DNA of 64,000 bases from Pseudomonas sp. PIC25 (lineage in GTDB: Bacteria; Pseudomonadota; Gammaproteobacteria; Pseudomonadales; Pseudomonadaceae), in NCBI RefSeq assembly GCF_002286785.1, contig NZ_MUJY01000148.1:1-64000 (forward strand). Direction: 5' to 3'. Under the pieces are notes generated by a model, which saw only the letters and a list, made by a program, of their open reading frames with translations, ran no database searches and was not told the DNA's origin. The position numbers and the translations under genes were made by a program. How positions within the stretch are numbered: position 1 is the first letter of the stretch; every line of letters starts with the position of its first letter. Shown here piece by piece: positions 43,965-54,033 of the stretch.

Positions 43965-43979
43965 GCAAGCCATATGCCA
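43965..43979 (-). promoter_or_regulatory. Sigma-54 promoter of nasS-nasT
   Basis: The minus strand reads TGGCATATGGCTTGC, GG to GC 10 bases, one mismatch from the TGGCAC-N5-TTGC consensus. The leader hairpin lies 20 bases downstream. Confidence 0.75.
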
Positions 43980-44034
43980 GTGCCCTGCGATGAGACGCTC
44001 TGGCATGGTGTTTCGAAGCGGGTTATTGGCGCGC

Positions 44035-44244
44035 TCAGCGTTCGATGATCTGCTTCACCTGGGACTGCGGGATCTGCTGTTTGCGTCCTTCGCTGTCTTC
44101 GAATTCCAGCATGCCCGTATCCTCATCCAGTTCCGGCTTGCCATCGCTGGTAAGCATCTGGCCATCGACGGTGGCGATGATGTAATCGTTGGCACAGCCG
44201 GCGAGGCCGAACACGCAGAGGAGGGCGATGATCCAGTGCTTCAT
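44035..44244 (-). CDS. YgdI/YgdR-type small lipoprotein (DUF903)
   Basis: A 69-residue lipoprotein: MKHWIIALLCVFGLAGC has lipobox LAGC, followed by ANDYIIATVDGQMLTSDGKPELDEDTGMLEFEDSEGRKQQIPQSQVKQIIER in overlapping short segments, an SH3-like DUF903 fold. The start at 44244 was chosen for the signal peptide. Function unknown. Confidence 0.85.
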   Translation of the reverse strand: MKHWIIALLCVFGLAGCANDYIIATVDGQMLTSDGKPELDEDTGMLEFEDSEGRKQQIPQSQVKQIIER

Positions 44245-44335
44245 GGGAAGGGGCTCCTGCCGTCGATACGGCCACGACATGCAGCCGTCTTTCTGGAACA
44301 TAGCCGCTTCCGCTGCACCCGCAAGGACAGGAAAA

Positions 44336-44361
44336 GAAAAAGCCCCGCACAGGGCGGGGCT
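44336..44361 (-). terminator. Intrinsic terminator of acnB
   Basis: On the minus strand AGCCCCGC-N5-GCGGGGCT is followed by TTTTTCTTTT, 20 bases after the acnB stop. Confidence 0.9.
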
Positions 44362-44381
44362 CCTTCTTGCCAGCGGAAAAA

Positions 44382-46991
44382 TCAGGCCTGGACGACCGGA
44401 ATCTTCGCGTTGGCGGCTGCTTCCTTGTACTCGGCGATCTGGTCGAAGCTCAGATAGCGGTAGACGTCGGCAGCCATGCTGTCGATGTCCTTGGCGTACT
44501 GCATGTACTCTTCGACGGTCGGCAGTTTGCCGAGGATCGAGGCAACTGCCGCCAGTTCGGCAGAGGCCAGGTACACGTTGGTCGCATCGCCCAGACGGTT
44601 CGGGAAGTTACGGGTGGAGGTGGAGACCACGGTGGAACCGGTCTGCACGCGCGCCTGGTTACCCATGCACAGCGAACAACCCGGCATTTCCATGCGCGCG
44701 CCAGCCTTGCCGTAGATGCCGTAGTAGCCTTCTTCGGTCAGCTGGTGAGCGTCCATCTTGGTCGGCGGAGCCAGCCACAGGCGGGTCGGGATGCCACCCT
44801 TGACCTTGTCCAGCAGCTTGCCGGCAGCGCGGAAGTGGCCGATGTTGGTCATGCAGGAACCGATGAACACCTCGTCGATCTTGTCGCCGGCCACGGTGGA
44901 CAGCAGGCGGGCGTCGTCCGGATCGTTCGGGGCGCAGAGTACTGGCTCCTTCACATCGGCCAGGTCGATTTCGATGACGGCGGCGTATTCGGCGTCCTTG
45001 TCGGCTTCCAGCAGTTGCGGGTTGGCCAGCCAGGCTTCCATCGCCTGGGCACGACGCTCCAGGGTGCGGGCATCGCCATAGCCTTCGCCGATCATCCAGC
45101 GCAGCAGGGTGATGTTGGAGTTCAGGTACTCGGCGATGGACTCTTCCGGCAGCTTGATGGTGCAACCGGCGGCCGAACGCTCGGCGGAGGCGTCGGACAG
45201 TTCGAACGCCTGCTCGACGGTCAGGTCGTTGAGGCCTTCGATCTCGAGGATGCGGCCGGAGAAGATGTTCTTCTTGCCTTTCTTCTCGACGGTCAGCAGG
45301 CCCTGCTGGATCGCGTAGTAAGGGATGGCATGCACTAGGTCACGCAGGGTGATGCCGGGCTGCATCTTGCCCTTGAAGCGCACCAGCACGGATTCCGGCA
45401 TGTCCAGCGGCATCACGCCGGTGGCAGCGGCGAAGGCTACCAGGCCGGAACCGGCCGGGAAGGAAATACCGATCGGGAAGCGGGTGTGCGAGTCGCCGCC
45501 GGTGCCCACGGTGTCCGGCAGCAGCATGCGGTTCAGCCAGCTGTGGATGATGCCGTCGCCCGGACGCAGGGACACGCCGCCACGGGTACGGATGAAATCC
45601 GGCAGGGTGTGGTGGGTGGTGACGTCGATGGGCTTCGGGTAGGCCGCGGTGTGACAGAAGGACTGCATCACCAGGTCGGCGGAGAAGCCCAGGCAGGCCA
45701 GGTCTTTCAGCTCGTCGCGGGTCATCGGGCCAGTGGTGTCCTGGGAACCGACGGTGGTCATCTTCGGCTCGCAGTAAGTGCCCGGGCGCACGCCCTGGCC
45801 TTCCGGCAGACCGCAAGCGCGGCCGACCATCTTCTGCGCGAGGGTGAAGCCCTTGCCGCTGTCGGCCGGCGCTTCCGGCTTCTTGAACAGGGTGGAGGGA
45901 GCAAGACCCAGTTCGGCGCGGGCTTTCTCGGTCAGGCCGCGGCCGATGATCAGCGGAATACGGCCGCCGGCGCGGACTTCGTCGAGCAGCACGTCGGTTT
46001 TCAGCTGGAAGGTGGTGACCAGCTCGTCGCTACCATGACGGCGGACTTCGCCTTTCATCGGGTAGACGTCGATCACGTCGCCCATGGCCAGGTTGGTGCA
46101 GTCGAACTCGATCGGCAGGGCGCCGGCATCTTCCATGGTGTTGTAGAAGATCGGGGCGATCTTGGTGCCGAAGCAGAAACCACCGGCGCGCTTGTTCGGC
46201 ACGTAGGGGATGTCGTCACCGAAGAACCACAGCACCGAGTTGGTGGCGGATTTGCGGGAGGAACCGGTGCCGACCACGTCGCCGACGTAGGCGACCGGGT
46301 AACCCTTGGCCTTGACCGCTTCGATCTGCTTCAGCGGACCGACGGAGCCCTGCTGGACTGGCTCGATGCCGTCGCGGGCCATTTTCAGCATGGCCAGGGC
46401 GTGCAGGGGGATGTCCGGGCGGGACCAGGCGTCCGGAGCCGGGGACAGGTCGTCGGTGTTGGTTTCACCCGGCACCTTGAACACGGTCAGGGTGATCTTT
46501 TCCGGAACGGCGGGACGGTTGACGAACCACTCGCCATCGGCCCAGGACTGCATCACGGCCTTGGCGGCGGCGTTGCCTTTCTTGGCGCGCTCGGCGACGT
46601 CGTGGAAGGCATCGAACATCAGCAGGGTGTGCTTGAGCTGCTCGGCGGCGGCAGTGGCCAGCTCGGTGTCGTCCAGCAGTTCTACCAGGGTGGAGATGTT
46701 GTAGCCGCCCTGCATGGTGCCCAGCAGTTCGACAGCGCGTTGCTTGCTGATCAGCGGGGAGGTGGCTTCGCCCTTGGCGACGGCGGACAGGAAGCCGGCC
46801 TTGACGTAGGCGGCTTCGTCGACTCCCGGCGGGACGCGGTTGGTGATCAGATCGACCAGGAAGGCTTCTTCGCCGGCCGGCGGGTTCTTCAGCAACTCGA
46901 CCAGGCCTGCGGTTTGTTCGGCGTTCAGCGGCTGGGGCACGACGCCCTGGGCGGCACGCTCTTCTACGTGTTTGCGATAGGCTTCAAGCAC
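44382..46991 (-). CDS. acnB: Aconitate hydratase B (bifunctional 2-methylisocitrate dehydratase)
   Basis: An 869-residue AcnB, the main TCA-cycle aconitase, interconverting citrate and isocitrate through a [4Fe-4S] cluster. The N-terminal HEAT-like domain starts [16 protein letters not shown]. The swivel domain comes before the catalytic core, as in AcnB. Cluster cysteines lie in [20 protein letters not shown] and GCSLCMGNQ. AcnB can also hydrate 2-methylaconitate, which links it to the prpD product 43 kb away. The promoter region is shared with a MITE-like element. Confidence 0.97.
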   Translation of the reverse strand: MLEAYRKHVEERAAQGVVPQPLNAEQTAGLVELLKNPPAGEEAFLVDLITNRVPPGVDEAAYVKAGFLSAVAKGEATSPLISKQRAVELLGTMQGGYNISTLVELLDDTELATAAAEQLKHTLLMFDAFHDVAERAKKGNAAAKAVMQSWADGEWFVNRPAVPEKITLTVFKVPGETNTDDLSPAPDAWSRPDIPLHALAMLKMARDGIEPVQQGSVGPLKQIEAVKAKGYPVAYVGDVVGTGSSRKSATNSVLWFFGDDIPYVPNKRAGGFCFGTKIAPIFYNTMEDAGALPIEFDCTNLAMGDVIDVYPMKGEVRRHGSDELVTTFQLKTDVLLDEVRAGGRIPLIIGRGLTEKARAELGLAPSTLFKKPEAPADSGKGFTLAQKMVGRACGLPEGQGVRPGTYCEPKMTTVGSQDTTGPMTRDELKDLACLGFSADLVMQSFCHTAAYPKPIDVTTHHTLPDFIRTRGGVSLRPGDGIIHSWLNRMLLPDTVGTGGDSHTRFPIGISFPAGSGLVAFAAATGVMPLDMPESVLVRFKGKMQPGITLRDLVHAIPYYAIQQGLLTVEKKGKKNIFSGRILEIEGLNDLTVEQAFELSDASAERSAAGCTIKLPEESIAEYLNSNITLLRWMIGEGYGDARTLERRAQAMEAWLANPQLLEADKDAEYAAVIEIDLADVKEPVLCAPNDPDDARLLSTVAGDKIDEVFIGSCMTNIGHFRAAGKLLDKVKGGIPTRLWLAPPTKMDAHQLTEEGYYGIYGKAGARMEMPGCSLCMGNQARVQTGSTVVSTSTRNFPNRLGDATNVYLASAELAAVASILGKLPTVEEYMQYAKDIDSMAADVYRYLSFDQIAEYKEAAANAKIPVVQA

Positions 46992-47398
46992 AGTATTACC
47001 CTCATCAGTGGTCCCAAAGGGTTGTCCGGGACGCTCATCCTGGAAACCGCCGAACGCACGCGCTTTCCCGCTTCATGGGCGGATTGGCCGAGGTTTCGGT
47101 AGTTTCCATCCAGAAGCTGTTTTCAAAGTTTTACGCCGGCTGGGACGGAAAGATGAGGGCTGGCGCAGGTATCGAGAGGGGTCGACGGAACCCTGCGCCA
47201 ATGCTTTCCTGCCGGATAGAACTGTGCTCGTGACGCTTTGAAAACAGCTTCAAACGGACATTGGCGCCGTAAACGGCGGGCCGATTCTACTGGAATGTGC
47301 TGGCAAAGTTAAGCCACGAGCGGGGTGTCCGACGGGGTGACCCGTCTTAGACAAAGGGCTAAGATGCCGGCCTGTTTCACCCAAGCCATTCTTTTCCC
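46992..47398. other. acnB - DUF1289 intergenic region
   Basis: 407 bases holding the divergent promoters and, at 47113-47251, a palindromic element. No ORF with a family match and no terminator was seen. Confidence 0.6.
47113..47251. mobile_element. MITE-like palindromic element, 139 bp
   Basis: GAAGCTGTTTTCAAAG and CTTTGAAAACAGCTTC are perfect 16-base inverted repeats at the ends. The interior is also symmetric (TGGCGCAGG against CCTGCGCCA; CCGGC against GCCGG). No coding capacity. Length and the end sequence resemble the 141-bp element at 22420 (GAxxCTGTTT at the tip), suggesting related families. No target duplication was seen. Confidence 0.65.
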
Positions 47399-47875
47399 AT
47401 GTCCCAGCAACGCATCAAGACGCCTTGCGTCGGCCTGTGCTCCACCGTTTACGGCGACTTGGTGTGCCGTGGGTGCAAGCGCTTTCACCATGAGGTGGTG
47501 CACTGGAACCTCTACAACGACGAAGAGAAGCGGGCGGTCTGGCTGCGGCTGGAAAGCCTGCTGGTCCAAGTGATGCAGGCCAAGCTGGAAGTCTTCGATG
47601 GCCTGCGGTTGCGCCAGCAGCTGGAGCAGCGTCAGGTACGCTTCGTGCCCGAGCAGTCGCCGTATTGCTGGGCCTATCAGTTGATCGCCCGTGGCGCTCG
47701 GATGATCAGCCAATTGGAGGCATACGGGGTCGCGCTGTTGCCGGAGTTCCGTGACTGGCCGCTGCCGGACCTGCGCGATGCCATCGATCGTGAATTCTTC
47801 ATCCTTTCCGAAGCCCATTACGAGCGCTATATCGCTCCCAAGTTTCTGCGTGACGGCATGGAGATTCGTGTCTAG
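47399..47875 (+). CDS. DUF1289 domain-containing protein
   Basis: A 158-residue protein. The N-terminal CVGLCSTVYGDLVCRGCKRFHHEVV is the DUF1289 cysteine cluster (CxGxC...CxGC), probably metal-binding. The C-terminal 100 residues are helical (YCWAYQLIARGARMISQLEAYGVALLPEFRDWPL). The syntenic P. aeruginosa gene also follows acnB. Function unknown. Confidence 0.85.
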   Translation: MSQQRIKTPCVGLCSTVYGDLVCRGCKRFHHEVVHWNLYNDEEKRAVWLRLESLLVQVMQAKLEVFDGLRLRQQLEQRQVRFVPEQSPYCWAYQLIARGARMISQLEAYGVALLPEFRDWPLPDLRDAIDREFFILSEAHYERYIAPKFLRDGMEIRV

Positions 47876-47882
47876 AAAAACC

Positions 47883-47906
47883 ACCGGGGCGCCTTGGCGC
47901 CCCGGT
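47883..47906 (-). terminator. Intrinsic terminator of usp
   Basis: ACCGGGGCGCC-TT-GGCGCCCCGGT is a perfect 11-base stem. On the minus strand it is followed by GGTTTTT, so it serves the usp gene, and may also act on the convergent DUF1289 gene. Confidence 0.88.
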
Positions 47907-47923
47907 AATACGACCCTTGGCGA

Positions 47924-48793
47924 TCACGCGTGCTGTTGCGCGACCAGCTCCTCCAAGTGGGCGATGATCTCGTCCGGCTTCAGCACCAGGACATCGCTTT
48001 CCAGCGTATCCAGTACCACTTCGGCGGTGTTGCCGATCAGTGCCCCGGACAGCCCGGTCCGTGCCACGGTGCCGATGACCGTCACCGCCGCTTGCAACTG
48101 ATGGGCGATCTGCGGGATCAGCACGTCGGCAGGGCCTTCGACGATATGCAGGCGCGAGTCGGAAATATCGTATTCGGCCTGGAATGCCCGGCATTGCTCG
48201 CGATAGCGCGCCTCGATGGTTTCCTTGAGCTGGAAGGTCGGGTCTGCCGCCGACAGCATCGGCGCGGGATGAGCGCTGATGACATGCAGTTCGCCTTCGG
48301 CCAGGCCGGCGATGTCATAACCGTGGCTGATGATGCTGGCATGCAGGGTCCGGTGTTCGCCGTCGCTGTTGCCGACATCCACCGCCGCCAGAATGGTACC
48401 TCCGCGCCAGGGTTTCTCGGTCTTCACCATCAGTACCGGACCGGGGCAGTAGCGCAGCAGTTTCCAGTCGTCGGGGGTGAGGAGGGCCTTTTTCAACGGG
48501 TTGTCGGGGAAGTGTTGCTTGACCACCAGACCACAGCCTTCGGCCTGCTGTACGGCGATGATCGTCTGATGCAGGTTCTCGTGCCAGGCCTGCTGGCTGG
48601 AAACGGTGAAGCCTTCCTGTTGCAGGCTGGTCGCGACATCGTTGAGGAAGGCCGAGTGATCGTGCTTCTTGTCGCAAACCAGGAGATGCAGCTGCGACTG
48701 GGTCACTCCAGCGATCAGTTTGGCGCGTTTGAGCGCGAGTCCTTCGGTCTGCCCAGGCTCCATTACCACCAGAATGCTGCGTATCGCTTGCAT
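47924..48793 (-). CDS. Tandem universal stress protein (UspE-like)
   Basis: A 289-residue protein with two Usp domains. The first (MQAIRSILVVMEPGQTEGLALKRAKLIA) has a degenerate nucleotide loop. The second (GGTILAAVDVGNSDGE ... VTVIGTVARTGLSGALIGNTAEVVLD) keeps the G-x2-G-x9-G-S/N ATP-binding loop. The start at 48793 has AGGGAG upstream. A perfect Anr/FNR box lies at -41 from the predicted start, so it is probably induced under low oxygen, as reported for several P. aeruginosa Usp proteins. Confidence 0.9.
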   Translation of the reverse strand: MQAIRSILVVMEPGQTEGLALKRAKLIAGVTQSQLHLLVCDKKHDHSAFLNDVATSLQQEGFTVSSQQAWHENLHQTIIAVQQAEGCGLVVKQHFPDNPLKKALLTPDDWKLLRYCPGPVLMVKTEKPWRGGTILAAVDVGNSDGEHRTLHASIISHGYDIAGLAEGELHVISAHPAPMLSAADPTFQLKETIEARYREQCRAFQAEYDISDSRLHIVEGPADVLIPQIAHQLQAAVTVIGTVARTGLSGALIGNTAEVVLDTLESDVLVLKPDEIIAHLEELVAQQHA

Positions 48794-48832
48794 GATCGAA
48801 TCTCCCTGCGAGTGCTGGTTATGCCTAGCACA

Positions 48833-48873
48833 ACTATAGTTTCGGCCTGCGATAGGACTTTGATATATATCAA
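48833..48873 (-). promoter_or_regulatory. Anr/FNR-dependent promoter of the usp gene
   Basis: TTGAT-ATAT-ATCAA at 48860-48873 is a perfect FNR/Anr box. On the minus strand a TATAGT -10 lies at 48838-48833, putting the box centre about 41 bases before the predicted start, the classic class II activator position. Confidence 0.85.
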
Positions 48874-48945
48874 GCGCACGGCTGGCCGTACCCGCCGTCA
48901 TTCGTATAATGGCCCGCCCATGCCCTGCCTGCCAGCGTTGACCCC

Positions 48946-49548
48946 ATGCAATTGTTGCCCGAAATAGAATCTTTCCTGCTGTGTCCAACGCCTGACGCCT
49001 GGATCGCCCAGGCCTTGCAGAATCAGGACATCCTGCTGATCGACCACGCGAACTGCGAGAAAAAGGCCGCGTCGACGGCGCTCAACCTGCTGTTTCGCTA
49101 CGTGGAAAAGGCCGATCTGCAATACAAGTTGTCACGATTGGCCCGTGAAGAGCTTCGGCATTTCGAACAGGTCGCGGCGCTGATGACGAAGCGGGGGATC
49201 GCTTATCGGCCGGTCAGCGCGGCGCTATACGCGCAGCGCCTGCGTGGTCATGTGCGCTCCAGCGAGCCGGGAAAGCTGGTGGATACTCTGATCGTCGGCG
49301 CGTTCATCGAGGCGCGTTCGTGCGAGCGCTTCTTCCGCCTGGCGCCTCATCTGGATGAAGAGCTGGCGCAGTTCTACCGCTCGCTGCTCAAGTCCGAGGC
49401 GCGGCATTACCAGGATTATCTGAAGATGGCGCAGGTTTATGCGGACGGTCCGATCGAGGATCGTGTGGCGTTCTTTGCCGAGGTGGAGCGTGACGCCATT
49501 CTGATGCCGGATACCGAGTTCCGCTTCCATAGCGGCGCGGCGGCATGA
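48946..49548 (+). CDS. miaE: tRNA-(ms2io6A)-hydroxylase MiaE
   Basis: A 200-residue ferritin-like di-iron monooxygenase that hydroxylates the isopentenyl group of ms2i6A37 in tRNA. Iron ligands appear as DHANCEKKA (E38), REELRHFEQV (E-x-x-H), IEARSCERF and SEARHYQDY. Divergent from the usp gene. The hairpin at 49554-49577 follows. Confidence 0.92.
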   Translation: MQLLPEIESFLLCPTPDAWIAQALQNQDILLIDHANCEKKAASTALNLLFRYVEKADLQYKLSRLAREELRHFEQVAALMTKRGIAYRPVSAALYAQRLRGHVRSSEPGKLVDTLIVGAFIEARSCERFFRLAPHLDEELAQFYRSLLKSEARHYQDYLKMAQVYADGPIEDRVAFFAEVERDAILMPDTEFRFHSGAAA

Positions 49549-49553
49549 GGAAA

Positions 49554-49577
49554 GGCGGGCCGGATGATCGGCCCGCC
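49554..49577. terminator. Hairpin between miaE and the SPFH gene
   Basis: GGCGGGCCG and CGGCCCGCC form a 9-base stem between convergent genes; no T tract. Confidence 0.5.
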
Positions 49578-49587
49578 GGATGACGGC

Positions 49588-50925
49588 TTATTCCTTGACC
49601 TTCAGATCCAGCGCCAGGTCCCGCGCCGCCTTGGTGGCCAGCACGCTCATCAACTGACCGATCTCGTCCTGGCGGCTGCTGGCACCGTTCTGCCCGCCGC
49701 CACCCAGCATCACGCTGGGGACCGGTGCCTGTGCGGCGGCCTCGGCCCAGACTTTGTTGATGGCGATCAGTGCATCCAGTTTGGTCTGCAGCGCGCCGTC
49801 CGCCTTGATAACGGCCTCGCGGGCATGGGCCTCGGCGTCGGCGGTGATCTTGGTCGCTTCGGCGGTGATTGCGGCTTTGTCGCGTAGCAGTTCGGCGGTC
49901 TGCTTTTCAATCTGGGCGCGTTGTTTTTCACGCTCGGCGTTGATCACGGCGAGCTGCTTCTCGGTTTCCGCCTGGGTGGTGCGTTCGATCTGGTCGCGCA
50001 GGGTTTCCTGGCGGCGTGCCTCGACTTCTTTTTCGCCGCGGGCAGTCACCAGCAGTTTTTCTTCCTCTTCTTTCAGGCGGTTCTGGCGAGCGACGGCGAG
50101 CTCGGCGAGGGCCTGCTGCACCTTGACCATCCGCTGCTTGTACTGCGGGTTGGGGTCGACGTTGGTGATTCGGGCTTCCACCACTTCCACGCCGTACTTG
50201 CGGAACTGCTGTTGTTTGCGTACCGGGATGCCTTTGCTGTCGACCACCTTTTCGGTGATGAACTGGCTGGCGCTGTTATCGCCAAATGCGCCCTGTTCGG
50301 TGCCAGCCTGGAGGATGGCGGTCTGCTGCGGGACATGTCCGCGAGGGCCGCGCACTTCCTTGCGCTTGATCAGATAAAGGCCATCGTTCAGTTGGTTTTC
50401 GAATTCTGCGGCGAATTCACTGCGTGCGCCGGCGTAGAAGTCATCCGCACTCATCAGCGAGGCGGTGGCTTGCAGGGTTTCCTTGATCGCCGGGACCAGG
50501 GCGGTCTTGATGAAGTTTTCCGGGTTGCGGTACTCCTGCGCGATCTTCAGGAACTGATCGCCGCCGGGCAGGCGGAAGCGGGCCGACGACTCGACTTTGG
50601 CGTCGACGTTGCCGAGGAAGACGATGGGGAAGGCTTCGATGGTAGCGCCGAGGGAATCGTTGTCGCTGTTATCGTCGATTTCCAGGGCTTCGGTGAGCAC
50701 CGATTGCACGCTGAGGGCTTTTTTCCAGGGCGTAGCGCGACCGAACCACTTGGTGGCGTAACCCACGTCGTCGATCACTTTTTCCTCGCCGAAGATCGTC
50801 CGCACATGGGTGGAAAAGCCGGCTTCGTTATAGAAGAAAATGCCATTGAAGGCAGTGAAGCCGAACGCGGCGATGACGACGGGAACGCCAAGATACTTGG
50901 CTACTTGCAGCTTGCTGAAAGGCAT
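49588..50925 (-). CDS. SPFH/Band 7 domain membrane protein
   Basis: A 445-residue protein. One membrane helix (VAKYLGVPVVIAAFGFTAFNGIFF) is near the N-terminus. A Band 7/SPFH domain follows (about 40-270). Then comes a long alanine- and glutamate-rich coiled coil (EKQLAVINAEREKQRAQIEKQTAELLRDKAAITAEATKITADAEA in pieces), as in flotillin- and HflK-like scaffolds. The start at 50925 has AGGAG upstream. Role probably in membrane microdomain organisation; not further assigned. Confidence 0.82.
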   Translation of the reverse strand: MPFSKLQVAKYLGVPVVIAAFGFTAFNGIFFYNEAGFSTHVRTIFGEEKVIDDVGYATKWFGRATPWKKALSVQSVLTEALEIDDNSDNDSLGATIEAFPIVFLGNVDAKVESSARFRLPGGDQFLKIAQEYRNPENFIKTALVPAIKETLQATASLMSADDFYAGARSEFAAEFENQLNDGLYLIKRKEVRGPRGHVPQQTAILQAGTEQGAFGDNSASQFITEKVVDSKGIPVRKQQQFRKYGVEVVEARITNVDPNPQYKQRMVKVQQALAELAVARQNRLKEEEEKLLVTARGEKEVEARRQETLRDQIERTTQAETEKQLAVINAEREKQRAQIEKQTAELLRDKAAITAEATKITADAEAHAREAVIKADGALQTKLDALIAINKVWAEAAAQAPVPSVMLGGGGQNGASSRQDEIGQLMSVLATKAARDLALDLKVKE

Positions 50926-51024
50926 GGTCGCTCCTTGACGGAATGGAAGGAGCGGCGATGCTGAGAACCGCATCGCTTTTCGTCAAGTGGCAGATCGCCA
51001 GCTTGAGAGGGCGGTCACTGGAAT

Positions 51025-51750
51025 TCAGGAAAGAGGGAAGGGGGCCAATCGGTAGCCTTGTTCGTCCACCTGCAAGGCCCAGCCCTGGCGATCCCAGTCC
51101 CCCAGCACGATGCGTCGGGCGGCCTGCCCGTCGATGTGTAACTCGTGGATGGCCGGGCGGTGGGTATGACCGTGGATCAAGGTGCGGACCTTATGTTCAG
51201 CCATGAGGCGAGGCACTTCTTCCGGGGTGACGTCGATGATCTCGGCGGCTTTCTGGCGAGTCTGCATATGGCTTTCCTTGCGCAATTTGCGCGCCAGTTT
51301 GTGGCGAGTCGCCAGGGGGAGGTGGTGGAGAATCCACAGCGAAACCGGGTTGCGCAGCCAGCGCCGTAGGTGCATGTAGGCGGCGTCGCGGGTGCAAAGC
51401 GCGTCGCCATGGCTCAGCAGTACGGACTCGCCGCTCAGATCGATCAGGCAAGGGTCGGGCAGGAGAGTGCAGCCCGCCTCCTGGCAGAAGTCCGCGCCGA
51501 TCATGAAGTCACGGTTGCCATGCATCAGATGGATACGGGTGCCTGAGTCGCTCAGTTTCCGCAGGGCCTGCGCAATGGAGCGCTGGAACGGGGTCATGGC
51601 GTCGTCGCCGATCCAAGCCTCGAAGAAGTCGCCGAGGATATACAGCGCTTCGGCCTTGCGCGCACGCTCCTTCAGGAAAAGCAGAAACGCCCGGGTAATG
51701 TCCGGGCGCTCCTCTTCGAGATGAAGGTCAGAAATAAGCAGGACGCTCAC
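51025..51750 (-). CDS. lpxH: UDP-2,3-diacylglucosamine diphosphatase LpxH
   Basis: A 241-residue metallophosphoesterase that hydrolyses UDP-2,3-diacylglucosamine to lipid X in lipid A synthesis. Metal motifs: [37 protein letters not shown] and IHGHTHRP. The start is GTG at 51750, overlapping the ppiB stop (GTGA). Peripheral inner membrane. Confidence 0.95.
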   Translation of the reverse strand: MSVLLISDLHLEEERPDITRAFLLFLKERARKAEALYILGDFFEAWIGDDAMTPFQRSIAQALRKLSDSGTRIHLMHGNRDFMIGADFCQEAGCTLLPDPCLIDLSGESVLLSHGDALCTRDAAYMHLRRWLRNPVSLWILHHLPLATRHKLARKLRKESHMQTRQKAAEIIDVTPEEVPRLMAEHKVRTLIHGHTHRPAIHELHIDGQAARRIVLGDWDRQGWALQVDEQGYRLAPFPLS

Positions 51751-52241
51751 TCGACGATCTCGGCCTTCTCGATGATCACGTCGTCGACCGGCACATCCTG
51801 ATGGCCGGAGCGCATGGTGGTGGCGACACCCTTGATGGCATTGACCACGTCCATGCCTTCGGTCACCTGGCCGAACACGGCATAACCCCAGCCCTGGACG
51901 GTCGGTGCGCTGTGGTCGAGGAAGGTGTTGTCGGCGACGTTGATGAAGAATTGTGCAGAGGCCGAATGCGGCTCCATGGTGCGCGCCATGGCGATGGTGC
52001 CGACTTTGTTGGAGAGGCCGTTGTTGGCTTCGTTCTTGATCGGCGCGCGGGTCGACTTCTGCTTCATGCCCGGTTCGAAACCACCGCCCTGGATCATGAA
52101 GTTGCCGATCACGCGGTGGAAAATGGTGTTGTCGTAGTGTCCGGACTTCACGTATTCCTTGAAGTTGGCCACGGTTTCGGGGGCCTTGTCTTCGAAGAGT
52201 TCCAGGGTGATGACGCCGTGGTTGGTGTGCAGCTTGATCAT
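51747..52241 (-). CDS. ppiB: Peptidyl-prolyl cis-trans isomerase B (cyclophilin)
   Basis: A 164-residue cytoplasmic cyclophilin. [13 protein letters not shown] carries the catalytic arginine and [13 protein letters not shown] the substrate pocket. The start [23 protein letters not shown] is canonical; longer in-frame starts read through the glnS leader. Coupled to lpxH, divergent from glnS. Confidence 0.95.
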   Translation of the reverse strand: MIKLHTNHGVITLELFEDKAPETVANFKEYVKSGHYDNTIFHRVIGNFMIQGGGFEPGMKQKSTRAPIKNEANNGLSNKVGTIAMARTMEPHSASAQFFINVADNTFLDHSAPTVQGWGYAVFGQVTEGMDVVNAIKGVATTMRSGHQDVPVDDVIIEKAEIVE

Positions 52242-52362
52242 GGGGAATTCGCTCTGTCGGAAAAAACGAAGGCTGTCAGGGGGTTGACAGCTTCGGCTAT
52301 GATAAGCGCTTTGATTTGGCCGGCCTACCCTGCGCCGCGCACCCACAGTGATCAAGGTCCCC

Positions 52363-54033
52363 ATGAGCAGCAAGCCAGAGACTCCCGCCGCTTCGAATTT
52401 CCTTCGCCAGATCGTCCAGGCCGACTTGGAATCCGGCAAGCACCAGAAGATCGTCACCCGTTTCCCGCCGGAGCCGAACGGCTACCTGCACATCGGCCAT
52501 GCCAAGTCGATCTGTCTGAATTTCGGTCTGGCCCAGGAGTTCGGTGGCGAATGCAACCTGCGTTTCGACGACACCAACCCAGCCAAGGAAGACCAGGAAT
52601 ACATCGATGCCATCAAGGCCGACGTGGAATGGCTGGGCTTCAAGTGGGCTGGTGAGGAGCGCTATGCGTCGGATTACTTCGACCAACTGCACGAGTGGGC
52701 CATCCACCTGATCAAGGCCGGCAAGGCCTTCGTTTGCGACCTGAATGCCGAGCAGATGCGCGAATACCGAGGCAGCCTGCACGAGCCGGGCAAGAACAGC
52801 CCGTTCCGTGACCGCAGCGTGGAGGAGAACCTCGACCTGTTCGCCCGCATGAAGGCCGGCGAGTTCCCGGACGGTGCCCGTTCGCTGCGCGCGAAGATCG
52901 ACATGGCGTCGCCGAACATCAATTTGCGCGACCCGATCCTCTACCGTATTCGCCACGCCCACCATCACCAGACCGGCGACAAGTGGTGCATCTATCCCAG
53001 CTATGACTTCACCCATGGCCAGTCGGACGCGATCGAAGGCATTACCCACTCGATCTGCACCTTGGAATTCGAGGACCATCGTCCGCTCTACGAATGGTTC
53101 CTGGAAAACCTGCCGGTACCGGCGCAGCCGCGCCAGTACGAGTTCGCCCGCCTCAACCTGAACTACACCATCACCAGTAAGCGCAAGCTCAAGCAACTGG
53201 TGGACGAGGGGCATGTGAGCGGCTGGGACGACCCGCGCATGTCGACGCTGTCCGGCTATCGCCGCCGTGGCTATACCCCGGCCTCGATCCGCAACTTCTG
53301 CGAGATGATTGGCGTCAATCGTGCCGGTGGTGTGGTGGATATCGGCATGCTGGAGTTCGCCATCCGGGAAGACCTGGACGCCAACGCCGCACGTGCCATG
53401 TGTGTGCTCAAGCCACTGAAGGTGGTGATCACCAATTACCCGGAAGGCAAGGTGGAGCAGCTCGAGCTGCCGCGCCATCCGAAGCAGGATATGGGCGTGC
53501 GGGTACTGCCGTTCGCCCGTGAGATCTACATCGATGCCAGCGATTTCGAGGAAGTCCCGCCAGCCGGCTACAAGCGGCTGATCCCGGGGGGGGAAGTGCG
53601 CCTGCGTGGCAGCTATGTGATCCGCGCCGATGAGGCGATCAAGGATGCCGACGGCAATATCGTGGAACTTCGTTGCTCCTATGACCCGGATACCCTGGGC
53701 AAGAACCCGGAGGGCCGCAAGGTCAAGGGTGTGATCCACTGGGTGCCGGCGGAAGGCAGCGTCGAGTGCGAAGTACGTCTGTACGATCGCCTGTTCCGCT
53801 CGGCGAACCCGGAAAAGGCCGAGGAGGGCGGCAGTTTCCTCGACAACATCAATCCGGAATCCCTGGTCGTGCTGAAAGGCTGCCGTGCCGAGCCGTCACT
53901 GGCCAATGCCGCACCGGAAGAGCGCTTCCAGTTCGAGCGTGAGGGCTACTTTGTCGCCGATCTGAAAGACAGTAAGCCGGGCGCACCAGTGTTCAACCGC
54001 ACCGTGACCCTTCGCGACTCCTGGGGGCAATGA
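52363..54033 (+). CDS. glnS: Glutaminyl-tRNA synthetase
   Basis: A 556-residue class I synthetase. [16 protein letters not shown] contains the HIGH motif (about residues 37-40 in HIGH), and [11 protein letters not shown] the KMSKS equivalent. The C-terminal beta-barrel anticodon domain ends VTLRDSWGQ. The ATG at 52363 with AAGG upstream is preferred over a GTG at 52348. It overlaps cysS by one or four bases. Confidence 0.96.
   Translation: MSSKPETPAASNFLRQIVQADLESGKHQKIVTRFPPEPNGYLHIGHAKSICLNFGLAQEFGGECNLRFDDTNPAKEDQEYIDAIKADVEWLGFKWAGEERYASDYFDQLHEWAIHLIKAGKAFVCDLNAEQMREYRGSLHEPGKNSPFRDRSVEENLDLFARMKAGEFPDGARSLRAKIDMASPNINLRDPILYRIRHAHHHQTGDKWCIYPSYDFTHGQSDAIEGITHSICTLEFEDHRPLYEWFLENLPVPAQPRQYEFARLNLNYTITSKRKLKQLVDEGHVSGWDDPRMSTLSGYRRRGYTPASIRNFCEMIGVNRAGGVVDIGMLEFAIREDLDANAARAMCVLKPLKVVITNYPEGKVEQLELPRHPKQDMGVRVLPFAREIYIDASDFEEVPPAGYKRLIPGGEVRLRGSYVIRADEAIKDADGNIVELRCSYDPDTLGKNPEGRKVKGVIHWVPAEGSVECEVRLYDRLFRSANPEKAEEGGSFLDNINPESLVVLKGCRAEPSLANAAPEERFQFEREGYFVADLKDSKPGAPVFNRTVTLRDSWGQ

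Noticed and set aside
45486-47102. 538-codon open frame on the plus strand
   Set aside because: Antisense to acnB.
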